In this document: piece by piece, positions 22,004 to 23,417 of the stretch
How the letters are laid out: the number at the start of each line of letters is the position of its first letter
How positions within the stretch are numbered: the first letter of the stretch is position 1
Source of the DNA: Prevotella sp. CAG:485
GTDB taxonomy: Bacteria > Bacteroidota > Bacteroidia > Bacteroidales > Muribaculaceae
Direction: 5' to 3'
DNA: 23,417 nt
Assembly: GCA_000437495.1 (NCBI GenBank)
Contig: FR897847.1
Coordinates: forward strand, 70,013-93,429
Translations under genes and position numbers: made by a program
Notes under the pieces: generated by a model
What the model was told of the DNA's origin: nothing
The model's input: only the letters and a program-made list of their open reading frames with translations
Database searches by the model: none

Positions 22004-22807
22004 TTATTTTGTTTTGTAGTCTGTTTCTATGAGGTCGAATCCGGCGGGCAGCGGAGAGTCCTGCATCTGGATTCCATACTGAGCCTGAAACTGAGCTGCG
22101 CTGTTGTTGTAGAAAGACCATTCCAGCTGGCGCATTTTTTTGCGATCCGTTTTCTCCGACATGTCATGGCCATAGACGTTTTTCGGCAACGGCATATTGA
22201 CATTTTCTAAGCCTTTGGCGGTGAAGTTATAAGCCCCGTTGTCGGCTGTCGCCTTAAGTATCATGCCGGGCAATCCGCACAGCTTCCACGGACCGTCGGA
22301 AAGCGGAATTTCAGGTGCGAACCATACTTTCCAATGGCGTCCGTGATAGTCTGCTTCCGCCAATACACATTCATAGCCGAGAAAGGTTGTTGTAGAGTCG
22401 GAGATTATCTGCCAGCTTTGTTCGCTGAAAGGCTCAGAGTAATTGCCGAGTTCACCAGCAGCCTCCTCAAAGCAGCGCATTTCTTGCTTTTGCGGATATT
22501 TGATGATGTAAGTCCTGCTTTTGGGCAACAGCGACGGGCGTTGTCCGGCGGCGTTGGCGGCTTCAACCATACTGTTGTACTGCACCGTGCCCTGAGGAGT
22601 GGAGAGCATAGAGTCAACAGTCTGAGTCATCGGATTGAAATATCTCGATTCCTCGATTCCGGCCAGCAACAGGAAATCATTCGTTACGTTGGCATCAGTC
22701 CAGTTGCGGTAATTTTCCAGATATTCCACCTTTACGAGGGCTTTTTGGGCGAAAACCGGGCTGACAGCCATTGCCGCAAGCATCGTTAAAATAACTGACT
22801 TTTTCAT
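22004..22807 (-). CDS. GLPGLI family protein (first copy)
   Basis: A 267-residue exported protein with signal peptide MKKSVILTMLAAMAVSPVFA (cut before Q). The start at 22807 overlaps the barrel gene stop as ATGA, which points to coupled translation; the longer upstream frame lies inside the barrel gene and is not used. The core at residues 143-186 (LGYECVLAEADYHGRHWKV, FAPEIPL, GPWKLCGLPGMILKA) is nearly the same as in the neighbouring copy, while the N-terminal and C-terminal parts differ more. The two genes are a diverged tandem duplication. Function unknown; likely a partner of the adjacent barrel protein in the envelope. Confidence 0.91.
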   Translation of the reverse strand: MKKSVILTMLAAMAVSPVFAQKALVKVEYLENYRNWTDANVTNDFLLLAGIEESRYFNPMTQTVDSMLSTPQGTVQYNSMVEAANAAGQRPSLLPKSRTYIIKYPQKQEMRCFEEAAGELGNYSEPFSEQSWQIISDSTTTFLGYECVLAEADYHGRHWKVWFAPEIPLSDGPWKLCGLPGMILKATADNGAYNFTAKGLENVNMPLPKNVYGHDMSEKTDRKKMRQLEWSFYNNSAAQFQAQYGIQMQDSPLPAGFDLIETDYKTK

Positions 22808-23417
22808 TTTCTGATGGTTACTGAGAGAAGCAGCTGACGGCCGCGGAGAGAGCGCTGACTCTCGAAAGACGACAGCTGAGAGTATGTGGTATAGTTGTAT
22901 TGGGTCTTGTTGAGAATGTTGGTAAGTGAGGCCGACAGCTCGATACGCTTTGAGGCTTTGAACGTCAGTTTGGTGTCGAACATCATTATGCATTTGTAGT
23001 TGCCTTCGTTAATCTCATTGCGATAATGTTCGCCGCTGACCTGCCATTGCCATTTTGAGCCAAGAATGAAGTTGAGACTCAAATCATTTGTCATCACCGA
23101 CAGCCACGGTGCGGAGGCTCCGTTCATGGTCAGGCGACTTTCAGCATAACGCAGGTTGTAGTCGAAACTGAACCAACGCCATGGAGAGCCGTTGATTCTT
23201 GCCCCTACGCCCCAGGAACTGCTGACGGTGTTCACCGCATTTTGCTGTGAAAGCATATGCGATTCGTTGCGGTTGAACGAACTGTTGACGTTGCAGCTGC
23301 CTCGCATGAAATCGAGCGTTTTGCCGATGTTGCCCATGGCCATAAAAGACTTGCCGTCGTTCTTGGCGTCGGAATAACTGTAAACCACATAGTCGCCGAA
23401 AAGCTGCTGTGCCAGGG
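22804..23417 (-). CDS. outer-membrane beta-barrel protein, C-terminal part (runs off the window)
   Basis: The last 204 or so residues of a large outer-membrane barrel. The frame is open to the window edge, upstream of the GTG at 23388, with LAQQLFGDYVVYSYSDAKND reading across it. The visible part has alternating barrel strands such as WRWFSFDYNLRYAES and KWQWQVSGEHYRNE, a KRIELSASLTNILNKTQYNY strand pair and the ending RSLRGRQLLLSVTIRK. SLTNILNK followed by a final basic strand is typical of the ends of OMP_b-brl_3 and TonB-dependent receptor barrels. It overlaps the first GLPGLI gene by four bases. Signal peptide, plug and promoter lie outside. Confidence 0.85.
   Translation of the reverse strand, partial: LAQQLFGDYVVYSYSDAKNDGKSFMAMGNIGKTLDFMRGSCNVNSSFNRNESHMLSQQNAVNTVSSSWGVGARINGSPWRWFSFDYNLRYAESRLTMNGASAPWLSVMTNDLSLNFILGSKWQWQVSGEHYRNEINEGNYKCIMMFDTKLTFKASKRIELSASLTNILNKTQYNYTTYSQLSSFESQRSLRGRQLLLSVTIRK

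Noticed and set aside
22808..22993. Longer N-terminus for the first GLPGLI protein
   Set aside because: It overlaps the barrel gene in another frame and hides the signal peptide starting at 22807.
1..23417. tRNA, rRNA, CRISPR array, complete insertion sequence or attachment sites
   Set aside because: None recognisable by eye; only the transposase stub at about 11.3 kb hints at a mobile element.

Overview
The window looks like the chromosome of a member of the Bacteroidales, most plausibly Muribaculaceae or a close relative. The evidence is the many promoters of the Bacteroidota type (TTTG or TTG, 19-20 bases, then TAnnTTTG), a SusB-like GH97 enzyme, GLPGLI-family genes beside an outer-membrane barrel gene, and two OMP_b-brl_3/TonB-receptor-like barrels. 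The family assignment is inference. Most of the window is ordinary GC-balanced core sequence on the minus strand. Two AT-rich stretches, about 2.9-3.56 kb and 9.8-11.6 kb, look like accessory DNA. I see no tRNA, rRNA or CRISPR array.

Layout, left to right. (1) 1-2722 holds the urease structural genes ureA-ureB-ureC, transcribed leftward; the nickel-insertion genes are not in view. Next to them is a small gene (2878-3429) for a zinc-ribbon, double helix-turn-helix protein with its own promoter. (2) dnaK (3628-5538) is a single gene with a clear terminator. (3) 5783-9663 is a tight leftward operon of an outer-membrane barrel, a PadR-type repressor and a PspC-domain membrane protein. It has a canonical promoter whose -33 box sits inside a palindrome, a natural PadR operator candidate. 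(4) 9664-11648 is AT-rich. It contains a rightward secreted RCC1-repeat protein, a 21-codon remnant of an IS1182-type transposase that keeps its promoter, terminator hairpins and an 18-base tandem repeat. (5) 11649-12191 is a small outer-membrane barrel. (6) 12620-16961 is carA-carB, with a promoter that fixes the carA start. (7) 17167-19143 is a divergent, secreted GH97 glycosidase whose catalytic residues fit the retaining subgroup. (8) 19268-20999 is a secreted carboxymuconolactone-decarboxylase/cupin fusion preceded by an AraC-family regulator that is broken by a one-base frameshift. A pair of direct repeats lies just upstream of the fusion gene's promoter. (9) 21135-23417 is a leftward operon with the 3' end of an outer-membrane barrel gene followed by two similar GLPGLI-family genes, tightly coupled.

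How the genes fit together. Urease yields ammonia and CO2, and CarAB makes carbamoyl phosphate from bicarbonate and glutamine nitrogen for pyrimidines and arginine. The two loci are about 10 kb apart and no shared regulation is visible. Three surface-directed units recur: barrel-padR-pspC, barrel-GLPGLI-GLPGLI, and the secreted RCC1 protein. The most testable new points are the PadR operator, the AraC repeats with the frameshifted regulator, and the in-frame hexapeptide repeat lying just past the stop codon of the small barrel gene.
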